Positions 1 through 6,536 of a stretch of DNA of 14,515 nucleotides are shown here, in pieces; positions within the stretch are counted from its first letter, which is position 1, and every line of letters begins with the position of its first letter. The DNA is from DASPKW01 sp038244055. GTDB lineage: Bacteria; Planctomycetota; Phycisphaerae; Tepidisphaerales; Tepidisphaeraceae. Location of the stretch: positions 1-14,515 of the forward strand of contig JBBRTW010000152.1 in NCBI GenBank assembly GCA_038244055.1, written 5' to 3'. Below the pieces are notes generated by a model. The model was not told the origin of the DNA. It saw only the letters and a list, made by a program, of their open reading frames with translations, and did not search any database. Position numbers and translations under genes: made by a program.

Positions 1-71
1 ATGCCGGCGAGGAGATCATCCCGCTGATCCGCCGGTTTCTCGATTCGCATCCATCGGTACAGCCCGCATGA
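1..71 (+). CDS. oleB: OleB C-terminus (beta-lactone decarboxylase), partial at left edge
   Basis: The frame read from position 3 gives about 22 residues ending at TGA 69-71, starting AGEEIIPLIRRFLDSHP. This matches the last helix of haloalkane-dehalogenase-like alpha/beta hydrolases. OleB belongs to that family and decarboxylates cis-beta-lactones to long-chain cis-olefins. The catalytic residues lie upstream of the window, so they cannot be checked. The stop overlaps the next start (ATGA at 68-71), and the next two genes are oleC and oleD. The identification therefore rests on this short tail plus gene order. A different alpha/beta hydrolase is possible. Confidence 0.7.
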   Translation, partial: AGEEIIPLIRRFLDSHPSVQPA

Positions 72-1984
72 CACCCGCCGCCACGATCAACATCGCCTCG
101 CATCTGGCGGTGATGGCGCGCCGGCAGCCCGATGCGCCGGCGGTGATCGAGATCATCAGCGGGGCGGGTGCGCCGATTCGCGATATCCGCCGAACCTGCG
201 GCGAACTCGACCGCGCCAGCGACTGCATTGCGCGGGGGCTGGCGGCCATCGGCATCCGGCGCGGGATGCGGGTTGCGCTGTGCGTCCGGCCGGGGTTGGA
301 TTTCTTCGATATCACGTTTGCGTTTTTCAAGATGGGCGCGGTGCCGGTTCTGATCGACCCCGGGATTGGCCTGCGAAACTTTGGCCGGTGCCTGGCCGAT
401 GCGATGCCCGAGGCGTTCATCGGCCTGCCCATCGCGCATGCGCTGCGGCGGATTTTGGGATGGGCGAGAAAAACCAATCGCATCAATATCAGCACGGGCT
501 GGTTTGGCGGGCATGCACTTGCGAAAATCCGCGAGGTGGGTTTGCGGGAAACCGAATCGTCCGATGCGAGATCGCGCGCCGGCGAACTATCGGCCGGAGA
601 ATTGTCTTCAACAGAATCCTCCGCCGCAGCGCCGATCATGGTCGATTCCGCCCCCGCCGACCCCGCCGCCATCCTCTTCACCAGCGGCAGCACCGGCCCG
701 CCCAAGGGCGTCGTTTACACCCACGGCAATTTCGACGCCCAGGTGCGCGCCCTCCGCGATCTTTACGATATTCAGCCCGGAGAATTGGACCTCGCCACAT
801 TTCCGCTGTTCGGCCTCTTCGGGCCGGCCTTGGGAATGACCGCCATCATCCCCCGGATGGATTTCACGCGCCCGGGGCAGGTCGATCCGCGCAATATCAT
901 CGAGCCGATCCGGCATTACTCGATCACGAATGTCTTCGGCTCGCCGGCTCTGCTCGACCGCGTCGGCGAGTGGGGCGCGGGCAGGGGCATCAAACTTCCC
1001 ACGCTCCAGCGCGTGATCTCCGCGGGCGCGCCCGTGCCGGCGCGGGTGATCGAGCGATTTGAGACTCTGCTTTCGTCGCAGGCTGGGTTGCTGAAGTCAT
1101 CGGCATCTTTCTCGCTGAACGCCCTCACCCCCGCCCTCTCCCGAGTACAGGAGAGGGAGTCGGCCCGAGTGCAGGATAGGGAGTCAGCCCGAGTGCAGGA
1201 GAGGGAGTCAGCCCGAGTGCAGGAGAGGGAGTCAGCCCGAGTGCAGGAGAGGGAGTCGGAACGGCCGGCGGCGCAGATTCACACCCCCTATGGCGCGACT
1301 GAATCTCTTCCCGTCAGCTCCATCGCCAGCGCCGAGATTCTCCGCGAAACTCGGCAATTGACGGATGTCGGCAAGGGCATCTGTGTCGGCCGGCCCGCGC
1401 CCGGCATGCGCGTGCGCATCATTCGCATCAGCGATGATCCGATTCCCGAATGGTCCGATGATCTGGAGCTCTCGACCGGGCAAATAGGTGAGATTGCCGT
1501 TCAGGGAGCGGTGGTGACGGCCGAGTATTTTAGCCGCCCCGACGCGACGCGGCTTGCGAAGATCATCGATCCGGCCGGGGGCTTCTATCACCGCATGGGC
1601 GATGTCGGCTACTTCGACGAAATCGGCCGGCTCTGGTTCTGCGGCCGAAAGAGCCAGCGCGTGCGACTGCCCGATGGCGACCTCTTCAGCATGCCGGTGG
1701 AGGGAATCTTCAACACCCACCCGGCCGTCTATCGCTCGGCTCTGGTCGGCGTATCGCGAGGCGGCATCACTCAACCGGTTATCTGCATCGAACTTCTCTC
1801 CGGTGTTCAACGTAGCCAGCATGAATCGATCCGCAGCGAGCTGCTCGCACTCGCCGGGAAGCACGCGACAACCCGATCGATCAAGGCGATCCTCTTCCAC
1901 CCCCGCTTCCCCGTCGATATCCGCCACAACGCCAAGATCGGCCGGGAAAAGCTGGCGATCTGGGCGGAGCGGAGGCTGCCATGA
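68..1984 (+). CDS. oleC: OleC, AMP-dependent beta-lactone synthetase, with internal repeat insertion
   Basis: This is a 638-residue member of the ANL (acyl-CoA synthetase-like) superfamily. OleC uses ATP to convert the 2-alkyl-3-hydroxy acid made by OleD into a beta-lactone, which OleB decarboxylates. Visible motifs are the phosphate loop TSGSTGPPKG (residues 205-214), YGATE (408-412), MGDVGYFD (510-517), the hinge-region GRKSQR (526-531) and the C-terminal lysine in HNAKIGREKL (K623). The protein is longer than OleC usually is (about 550 residues, from memory). Most of the excess is an insert at about residues 340-400, just before IHTPYGATE, made of 8-residue RVQERESA repeats. A second low-complexity stretch rich in S, A and E (about 165-195) precedes the phosphate loop. 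The ATG overlaps the oleB stop, and the gene's own stop overlaps the oleD start, so the three genes are translationally coupled. All core motifs survive, so the enzyme is probably functional. Confidence 0.9.
   Translation: MTPAATINIASHLAVMARRQPDAPAVIEIISGAGAPIRDIRRTCGELDRASDCIARGLAAIGIRRGMRVALCVRPGLDFFDITFAFFKMGAVPVLIDPGIGLRNFGRCLADAMPEAFIGLPIAHALRRILGWARKTNRINISTGWFGGHALAKIREVGLRETESSDARSRAGELSAGELSSTESSAAAPIMVDSAPADPAAILFTSGSTGPPKGVVYTHGNFDAQVRALRDLYDIQPGELDLATFPLFGLFGPALGMTAIIPRMDFTRPGQVDPRNIIEPIRHYSITNVFGSPALLDRVGEWGAGRGIKLPTLQRVISAGAPVPARVIERFETLLSSQAGLLKSSASFSLNALTPALSRVQERESARVQDRESARVQERESARVQERESARVQERESERPAAQIHTPYGATESLPVSSIASAEILRETRQLTDVGKGICVGRPAPGMRVRIIRISDDPIPEWSDDLELSTGQIGEIAVQGAVVTAEYFSRPDATRLAKIIDPAGGFYHRMGDVGYFDEIGRLWFCGRKSQRVRLPDGDLFSMPVEGIFNTHPAVYRSALVGVSRGGITQPVICIELLSGVQRSQHESIRSELLALAGKHATTRSIKAILFHPRFPVDIRHNAKIGREKLAIWAERRLP
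1134..1157. repeat. Perfect 8-bp inverted repeat inside oleC
   Basis: Arms ccctctcc (1134-1141) and ggagaggg (1150-1157) flank an 8-nt loop. With the preceding gccctcacccccg this resembles an intergenic repeat of the type 'ccctcaccc...ccctctcc...ggagaggg' that I recall as common in planctomycete genomes. Here it is read in frame as part of OleC (LNALTPALSRVQERE). The right arm is the part that recurs in the tandem array that follows. Confidence 0.75.
1142..1259 (+). repeat. 24-bp tandem repeat, about 4.9 copies, in frame within oleC
   Basis: The unit is cgagtgcaggagagggagtc plus agcc (24 bp, exactly 8 codons, RVQERESA). Copies start at 1142, 1166, 1190, 1214 and 1238. The copies are nearly identical: the first has gta for gtg, and the second has gat for gag (Q-D-R). 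Because the unit is a multiple of three, copy number can change without shifting the frame. The encoded segment is charged (R, E, Q) and probably forms a solvent-exposed helix or disordered loop. Confidence 0.95.
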
Positions 1985-2976
1985 AAGCCCTCGTCACCGG
2001 CGGCGGCGGATTTCTCGGAATGGCCATCGTCCGGGCCCTGATCCAGCGCGGGGATAGCGTGCGCACACTCCAGCGCGGCCATTACCCCGAGCTCGCGCGC
2101 CTCGGTGCCGAAATGATCCGCGGCGATCTCACCGACCCTTCGACCGTCGAATCGGCCGCCAGGGGGGTGGATGTCATTTTCCATGTTGCCGCCCGCGCTG
2201 GCGTCTGGGGATCGTGGAACGATTTCTATCTGCCCAATGTCGTGGGCACCGCCAATGTGATCGATGCGTGTTTGAGCGCCGGCGTCGGCCGATTGGTTTT
2301 CACCAGTTCGCCGAGTGTCGTCTTCGATGGCCGGGATGAGAATGGCATCGATGAATCCGCGCCGTACCCCGCGCGCTATCTCGCCCACTATCCGCGCACC
2401 AAGGCGCTGGCCGAGGGGCGCGTGCTCCATGCCAATAGCCGCGAGATGGCCACGATCGCTCTTCGGCCGCATCTGATCTGGGGACCGGGCGATCCGCATC
2501 TGGTTCCGCGGATTATTTCCCGTGCCAGGGCCGGCAAGCTGCGGATCGTCGGAAGCGGCATGAATCTCGTCGATTCCACTTACATCGACAACGCGGTGGC
2601 CGCCCATCTCCTGGCCGCCGATCGCCTTTCCACCGCCTGCCCCTGCGCCGGCAAGGCGTATTTCGTCAGCAATGGCCAGCCCATCGCCATGGCCGAACTG
2701 ATCAACCGCATTCTCGCCGCCGCCGGCCTGCCGCCGGTGACGCGGCACATTTCCGCGCGCTCCGCCTATGCGATTGGCGCGATCCTCGAAGGCGTTCACA
2801 CGCTCTTTCGCATCAAAGCCGAACCGCTCATGACCCGCTTTGTCGCCCGGCAACTCGCCACGGCGCACTGGTTCAATCTCTCGGCCATCGAGCGCGATCT
2901 GGGGTATCATCCCACCGTGTCCATCGATGAAGGCATGCGGCGATTGGCCGAGTCGCTCGCGTCGCACGCCGAATAA
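1981..2976 (+). CDS. oleD: OleD, NAD(P)-dependent 2-alkyl-3-ketoalkanoate reductase
   Basis: This 331-residue short-chain dehydrogenase of the extended/3-beta-HSD type reduces the 2-alkyl-3-keto acid made by OleA to the hydroxy acid used by OleC. The N-terminal nucleotide-binding motif is GGGGFLG (residues 7-13). The catalytic set is TSS (108-110) with Y137 and K141 in HYPRTK (YxxxK). GDLTD (48-52) and FHVAA (68-72) are also typical of the fold. The length is normal. The ATG at 1981 overlaps the oleC TGA by four bases, which fixes the start and implies coupled translation. An inverted repeat follows 22 bp after the stop. Confidence 0.9.
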   Translation: MKALVTGGGGFLGMAIVRALIQRGDSVRTLQRGHYPELARLGAEMIRGDLTDPSTVESAARGVDVIFHVAARAGVWGSWNDFYLPNVVGTANVIDACLSAGVGRLVFTSSPSVVFDGRDENGIDESAPYPARYLAHYPRTKALAEGRVLHANSREMATIALRPHLIWGPGDPHLVPRIISRARAGKLRIVGSGMNLVDSTYIDNAVAAHLLAADRLSTACPCAGKAYFVSNGQPIAMAELINRILAAAGLPPVTRHISARSAYAIGAILEGVHTLFRIKAEPLMTRFVARQLATAHWFNLSAIERDLGYHPTVSIDEGMRRLAESLASHAE

Positions 2977-2998
2977 CCGTGCGCGATTCGTAAGGCTT

Positions 2999-3086
2999 GG
3001 GTGGCATGGGTGTACTCCCTTACCCGTGTCTGCTTTGCGGATCACGCACTCCCACGGGTAATGGAGTACCATTGCCCACGCCACCC
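2999..3086. repeat. Long imperfect inverted repeat after oleD
   Basis: Arms 2999-3028 (begins gggtggcatggg, ends ttacccgtg) and 3053-3086 (begins cacgggtaatgg, ends cgccaccc) pair over about 25 of 30 positions, around a 24-nt loop. The outer gggtggc/gccaccc and inner tacccgtg/cacgggta blocks are perfect. No T-tract follows, so this is more likely a dispersed palindromic repeat (REP- or MITE-like) than a classical intrinsic terminator. It could still end or stabilise the ole transcript. Confidence 0.8.
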
Positions 3087-3163
3087 AGATGCCATCCGAT
3101 AGGCGCGTTGTCGCGCGTGGTCGTTTAGTCCGGCCCCGCGGTGACATCAACGAAACTACGGCT

Positions 3164-3868
3164 ATGAATCCTCCGAGCATCACTCCCTGGCTCCCCTTGC
3201 CGCCGGACCTCCTCCTCTCTTCGAGAGTCGTCGATGTCTGCCAATGGCCGACCGATTTTCCGCCCGATGAGGTTCGCTATTTCGAATCCCTTCTCTCTGC
3301 CGCTGAAAGAGCCAAGGCCAATCGGCTCCTTGATCCGGTCAAGCGCGCCCAATCCATCACCGCCCGCGGCATGCTGCGAACGCTCCTAGGCCGTCTCATC
3401 GGCGCGCGTCCCGAAAAATTGACCTTCACCATCGGCCCCCGCGGCAAACCTTCGTTGTCCCCCCCATGGTCCGCCGTCGAGTTCAACCTTTCTCACACAC
3501 ATGGCCTCGTGCTAGTCGCCCTTTCGCACCATCGCGCCGTCGGCATCGATATCGAATGGATCAACCCACAGACCGATTGGCGGCCGATTGCCAGACAATT
3601 CTGTTCCGCTGATGAGGTCGTCCATCTTCATTCGCTCCCCAGCGCCGACCAATCCCGCGCCTTCCACCAACTCTGGACCCGCAAGGAAGCCCTTCTGAAA
3701 GCCGCGGGAATTGGTCTTGCGCGTGATGTCCCCCATGATGATCCATCTCTGACTCAATACACATTACAGGAACTTTCGCCCTCACCCGATTGCGTTGCGA
3801 CGCTCGCGATCCGCGAGCATGTTTCACAAGTCAATCAATGGCTCCTCACGCCGACGGCTGGCATCTGA
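3164..3868 (+). CDS. 4'-phosphopantetheinyl transferase, Sfp type
   Basis: The 234-residue protein transfers phosphopantetheine from CoA to a carrier-protein serine. The magnesium-binding motif is VGIDIE (126-131), the second family motif is WTRKEALLKAAGIGL (from W171), and FNLSHT lies before them, as in Sfp-type enzymes. I chose the ATG at 3164 rather than one at 3089. The extra 25 residues would be translated from the tail of the inverted repeat and look non-native, and MNPPSITPW begins like a normal N-terminus. No strong Shine-Dalgarno is visible. The gene lies 187 bp after oleD. OleABCD substrates are CoA esters, so a PPTase is not needed for that pathway itself. It may be a general housekeeping activator, or may serve an acyl-carrier-dependent pathway outside the window. 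Confidence 0.88.
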   Translation: MNPPSITPWLPLPPDLLLSSRVVDVCQWPTDFPPDEVRYFESLLSAAERAKANRLLDPVKRAQSITARGMLRTLLGRLIGARPEKLTFTIGPRGKPSLSPPWSAVEFNLSHTHGLVLVALSHHRAVGIDIEWINPQTDWRPIARQFCSADEVVHLHSLPSADQSRAFHQLWTRKEALLKAAGIGLARDVPHDDPSLTQYTLQELSPSPDCVATLAIREHVSQVNQWLLTPTAGI

Positions 3869-3878
3869 CCCGCTGAGC

Positions 3879-4003
3879 GTCATTCCGAGGGGGCTTCAGG
3901 CGACCGAGGAATCTTCCCATAACGGATTGGCCCATTCGTCCAGGTTGCTGGCCACTTCGCATAAGGCAGATCCTTCAGGTCGTCTAACTCCCCTCAGGAT
4001 GAC
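3879..4003. repeat. Dispersed-type imperfect inverted repeat
   Basis: The left arm 3879-3914 (gtcattccgaggggg...gaggaatct) pairs imperfectly with the right arm 3968-4003 (agatccttcagg...cctcaggatgac) across 53 nt. I recall elements of this 'cattccgag / gaggaatct / agatccttc / caggatgac' form as widespread intergenic repeats in planctomycetes and related phyla. It lies in the 403-bp spacer between the PPTase and the PEP-CTERM gene, starting 10 bp after the PPTase stop. No reading frame in this spacer looks genuine. Confidence 0.75.
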
Positions 4004-4013
4004 TGCCTCCTGA

Positions 4014-4055
4014 GCCCTGAGCCCTGAACCCTGAACCCTGAACCCTGAACCCTGA
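4014..4055. repeat. Heptanucleotide tandem repeat (ccctga[a/g])6
   Basis: Six head-to-tail 7-bp units run from 4014 to 4055. The first two are gccctga and the other four accctga. A degenerate copy precedes them. This telomere-like microsatellite is intergenic and has no coding role here. With a 7-bp period it would be expected to slip in length between strains. Confidence 0.95.
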
Positions 4056-4271
4056 ACCCCCCTCCCCTCTTCTCGCTTCTAGCTTCTAGACGGACTTGGG
4101 GAGGCGGCAGGATCGGAACATTCCGCATGTCCCGTGGGTGATCCGCTTTACTTCTGCAAAACATTTCCTCGTCGAAGCAAAAGGCGCGGCATGGGACACC
4201 CGATTCACTTTATACCGGAAGTTGTTCCGGCGTCGTCCTTACACCGTTGTTCTCGCCCCGGAGAGAGTGCC

Positions 4272-5801
4272 ATGCGTCGAATCACACCTATTGTTGCCAT
4301 CGCGGCCGCGCTGGCGATCGCATCGTGGTCCCAGAATGTCCAGGCCAGTCCGAAGATCGGGCTCAACGTGGACGGTCAGGCCAATTATTCGTTTCTCGCG
4401 CCCTGGTCGAATATCGCCGGGCAGTTCGATCCGAATAACAATCTGACTTATTGGACCGGCTATATCGATGGCGATTACAACGTGACCTGGGGCGGAGCGG
4501 GCACGCCGGGGATCAGCGGGAGCAAAGCGACATTTCAGGTGACCGGCGCCGGCACGGGCATTCTGCATCTGCATCACGACAATCCGGGCCCGAACGGCGG
4601 CGGGTTGTTTTCGCTTTCTCCCAACGGCACGACGAACCTGAACATCAAAGCGCCCGATACGGTCGCGGGGACGCCTTTCCGCAAGCCTTTCCTGGACAAG
4701 GTCAACGCGATCGCCCACGACAGCGTGATTCGCTACATGGACTGGATGCAGACGGTGAATTCGCCGGTGGTCAACTGGAGCGATCGCAACACGAGCTACT
4801 ATCAGACCACCGCGGCGGGCGTGAATTACGAGAATATCGTGGCGCTGTCGAACTACACGCACTCGGATGCGTGGATCAACGTGCCGGCGAAGGCTTCGGC
4901 GGATTATGTCAAGCAGCTCGCCAAGTTCATGAAGGCGAACCTGGATCCGACGCTGAACGTGTGGGTTGAGTACGGCAACGAAGAGTGGAACGGCGGCGAC
5001 CAGATTCAGGGGACGTACAACCTGCTGCAGGCGCGGGCCGATCCGCAGTTCAACAACAAGTCGGATGACACGGGCAAGATGGCCGAGCGGGCCGCCGAGC
5101 AGCTTCGGCAGATTTCCGAGACGTTCAAGACGGAATTCGGCGGATCGAGCCGGGTCAAGCCGGTGATCGGCGGCTTCATCGCCAACAGCTATTGGGCGCA
5201 GTGGCAGCTCGACTGGCTCAAGAGCAAGGGCGTGAACGTGAAGGCCGACAACTATCGGATCGCAATCGCGCCTTACGTGCCGGGCTCTGAAGGCGACCTT
5301 GGCCTGACCGCCAGCGACACCAAGGACACGATCATTCAGAAGATGTACAATTTCATGAACGGCAACGTCAAGAACTGGATTCGGCAGAATAAGGGCGTGG
5401 CGGATGCGTCGAGAATCTCGCTCGATTCCTACGAGGCGGCGGCCGGCTCATTCTATGCGACCACCTCGGTGGACCAGGCGCTGTTGCCGACGTTCCTGGC
5501 GCTGCAGAGCGATCCGAAGCTCGGGCAGTTCTACAAGGATTTCATCAACATGTGGAACACCGAATCGGGCGGCGGCGTGTTCAACACGTTCGGCCTGGTG
5601 TCGCCCTACAGCCAGTGGGGCCAGTGGGGCCTGCTCAATGATGTGAACGCGGACACGAGCGTGAAGTTCGCGGCGGTGCAGAGCTTCGTCTCGGGGCCGG
5701 CGGTCGGCCCCGGGCCGGTGCCCGTGCCCGAACCGACGACGGCGGGCCTGTTGGGCCTGATCGCGCTGGCGGGGCTGGCGCGGCGGAGCCGCCGGGCTTG
5801 A
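4272..5801 (+). CDS. Secreted PEP-CTERM protein with glycoside-hydrolase-like barrel
   Basis: The 509-residue exported protein has a signal peptide (MRRITPIVAIAAALAIASWSQNVQA, cleavage likely A25|S26). It ends with a PEP-CTERM sorting signal: VPEP at 485-488, a hydrophobic stretch (AGLLGLIALAGLA) and a terminal RRSRRA cluster. Such proteins are cut and anchored by an exosortase. The body reads like a clan-A type (beta/alpha)8 barrel. VWVEYGNEEWN places a candidate acid/base E237 after N236, and ISLDSYEAAAG offers a candidate nucleophile E388. RYMDWMQ, KPVIGGFIAN and RIAIAPYV look like further barrel strands. Family and substrate are not identifiable by eye, so a polysaccharide-active or polysaccharide-binding role is an inference. 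The start at 4272 follows gagagag with good spacing and directly precedes the signal peptide. A terminator follows the stop. It appears to be transcribed alone. Confidence 0.85.
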   Translation: MRRITPIVAIAAALAIASWSQNVQASPKIGLNVDGQANYSFLAPWSNIAGQFDPNNNLTYWTGYIDGDYNVTWGGAGTPGISGSKATFQVTGAGTGILHLHHDNPGPNGGGLFSLSPNGTTNLNIKAPDTVAGTPFRKPFLDKVNAIAHDSVIRYMDWMQTVNSPVVNWSDRNTSYYQTTAAGVNYENIVALSNYTHSDAWINVPAKASADYVKQLAKFMKANLDPTLNVWVEYGNEEWNGGDQIQGTYNLLQARADPQFNNKSDDTGKMAERAAEQLRQISETFKTEFGGSSRVKPVIGGFIANSYWAQWQLDWLKSKGVNVKADNYRIAIAPYVPGSEGDLGLTASDTKDTIIQKMYNFMNGNVKNWIRQNKGVADASRISLDSYEAAAGSFYATTSVDQALLPTFLALQSDPKLGQFYKDFINMWNTESGGGVFNTFGLVSPYSQWGQWGLLNDVNADTSVKFAAVQSFVSGPAVGPGPVPVPEPTTAGLLGLIALAGLARRSRRA

Positions 5802-5833
5802 GACAAGGGTTGAGAACGGGATGAGATTTAGAA

Positions 5834-6253
5834 TTAGCCCCTGGCGATGAGCTGGGGGTTTTTTCTTGGGCGGGGGGACGGCTGCGATGCATCGGCGGCT
5901 GGCGGAGTTGCGAAAGTAGGGCGAATAATCAACGTCAGAGGTCGCATGTGCTGATTCCATGCCAGGCGAATGGCCGAAAGGTCGGCGGGGCTCAGAACCC
6001 CCAGACGCCTGATTAAGACGCTCTTCTCCGCCGTGATAATTCGATCGAGGCGCGCAATAGACGGTTTGAGGAGTCCGGCCGATTGCTAATCATTCAAAAC
6101 AATATCGAGCGGCCCGGAACGCAGAGCAGATGTGACCCGGCAGATAATGACATCCTGTTGAACGTCAAAAAGTACCAACGCTGGGCGAACCTTGCTGGCC
6201 GCCCCGGACGTGAAGGGGAACTGGCAAATATAGACTTCGCCTAGCACGCTCAT
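5834..6253 (-). pseudogene. PemK/MazF-like toxin, interrupted by one in-frame amber codon
   Basis: The minus strand from ATG 6253-6251 reads MSVLGEVYICQFPF, then SKVRPALVLFD and LDIVLND, and stops at TAG (6088-6086, codon 56). The same frame continues without another stop to TAA (5836-5834) as QSAGLLKPSIARLDRI, AEKSVLIRRLG and LSPADLSAIRLAW. The RPALVL motif and the two halves together match MazF/PemK endoribonucleases, in which a tryptophan commonly follows ND at this point, so TGG to TAG is the simplest lesion. The ATG overlaps the antitoxin stop (ATGA), as in a normal toxin-antitoxin operon. The tail beyond IRLAW (IIRPTFATPP...) looks non-conserved, so the original stop may also have been lost. 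Readthrough or a sequencing error cannot be excluded. As written, the toxin would be a 55-residue fragment and inactive. Confidence 0.85.
5838..5864 (+). terminator. Intrinsic terminator of the PEP-CTERM gene
   Basis: An 8-bp stem cccctggc (5838-5845) / gctggggg (5851-5858), with two G-U pairs and loop gatga, is followed by six T (5859-5864). It sits 36 bp after the stop. On the other strand it overlaps the last codons of the toxin pseudogene. Confidence 0.85.
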
Positions 6254-6459
6254 TTTATTGAATCGTAAATCGCATCATCCACAGAATCATCACGCATAAA
6301 TTGTTCATAGGCACCCAGACGCCATTCGGCATCGTCAGAACCATTTGTCAAGATGATGACCCGGGCGGTGCCGGTTTTGGGCAATTGAATTGCGATTTCC
6401 CGTGGAATGGCCAGCACGGCATTCCCGCTCAATTCGGCAGTAAACTCGACTGCGTTCAT
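6250..6459 (-). CDS. Antitoxin-like protein of a PemK/MazF toxin-antitoxin pair
   Basis: The 69-residue protein begins MNAVEFTAELSGNAVLAIP and ends with SVDDAIYDSIK. A short N-terminal beta-strand segment with an AIPREIAIQLPKTGTARVIIL core resembles small antitoxins encoded just before PemK/MazF toxins. The C-terminal half (DAEWRLGAYEQFMRDDSVDDAIYD) is acidic, as expected for a toxin-neutralising tail. The exact antitoxin family is not certain from sequence alone. The stop TGA (6252-6250) overlaps the toxin ATG. I chose the ATG at 6459 over an upstream in-frame ATG at 6528 because it starts the conserved part and lies 6 nt after a good -10 element. No Shine-Dalgarno is present. The gene looks intact although its toxin is broken. 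Confidence 0.75.
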   Translation of the reverse strand: MNAVEFTAELSGNAVLAIPREIAIQLPKTGTARVIILTNGSDDAEWRLGAYEQFMRDDSVDDAIYDSIK

Positions 6460-6465
6460 AGGTGA

Positions 6466-6494
6466 ATCGTAAGCCGATTGAATGGATGGGTCAA
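6466..6494 (-). promoter_or_regulatory. Sigma-70-type promoter of the antitoxin-toxin operon, probably leaderless
   Basis: On the minus strand TTGACC (6494-6489) is separated by exactly 17 bp from TACGAT (6471-6466). The antitoxin ATG (6459) begins 6 nt after the -10 box, where transcription would be expected to start. The mRNA is therefore probably leaderless or nearly so, consistent with the absence of a Shine-Dalgarno. The promoter lies in the 77-bp divergent spacer shared with the PhoD-like gene. Confidence 0.6.
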
Positions 6495-6536
6495 TCCAAT
6501 TACGCAAATCGCGCCGGCCGACTATCATTGTTCCCC

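Noticed and set aside
1142..1259. CRISPR array
   Set aside because: Units are directly abutting 24-bp copies without unique spacers and lie in frame within oleC. This is a tandem repeat.
3089..3163. Upstream start of the phosphopantetheinyl transferase
   Set aside because: The added residues derive from sequence next to the inverted repeat and look non-native. MNPPSITPW at 3164 is a more natural start.
1807..3183. 458-residue minus-strand ORF opposite oleC/oleD
   Set aside because: It is antisense to two genes with clear motifs, has shadow-like composition (GGARGNVPRH, DGHGGMIP) and has no recognisable domain.
4134..4271. Upstream GTG start for the PEP-CTERM protein
   Set aside because: It would put 46 residues before a normal signal peptide, and the ATG at 4272 has a good ribosome site.
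6462..6536. Upstream start of the PhoD-like gene
   Set aside because: It would bury the twin-arginine signal 25 residues deeper and almost reach the divergent antitoxin start.
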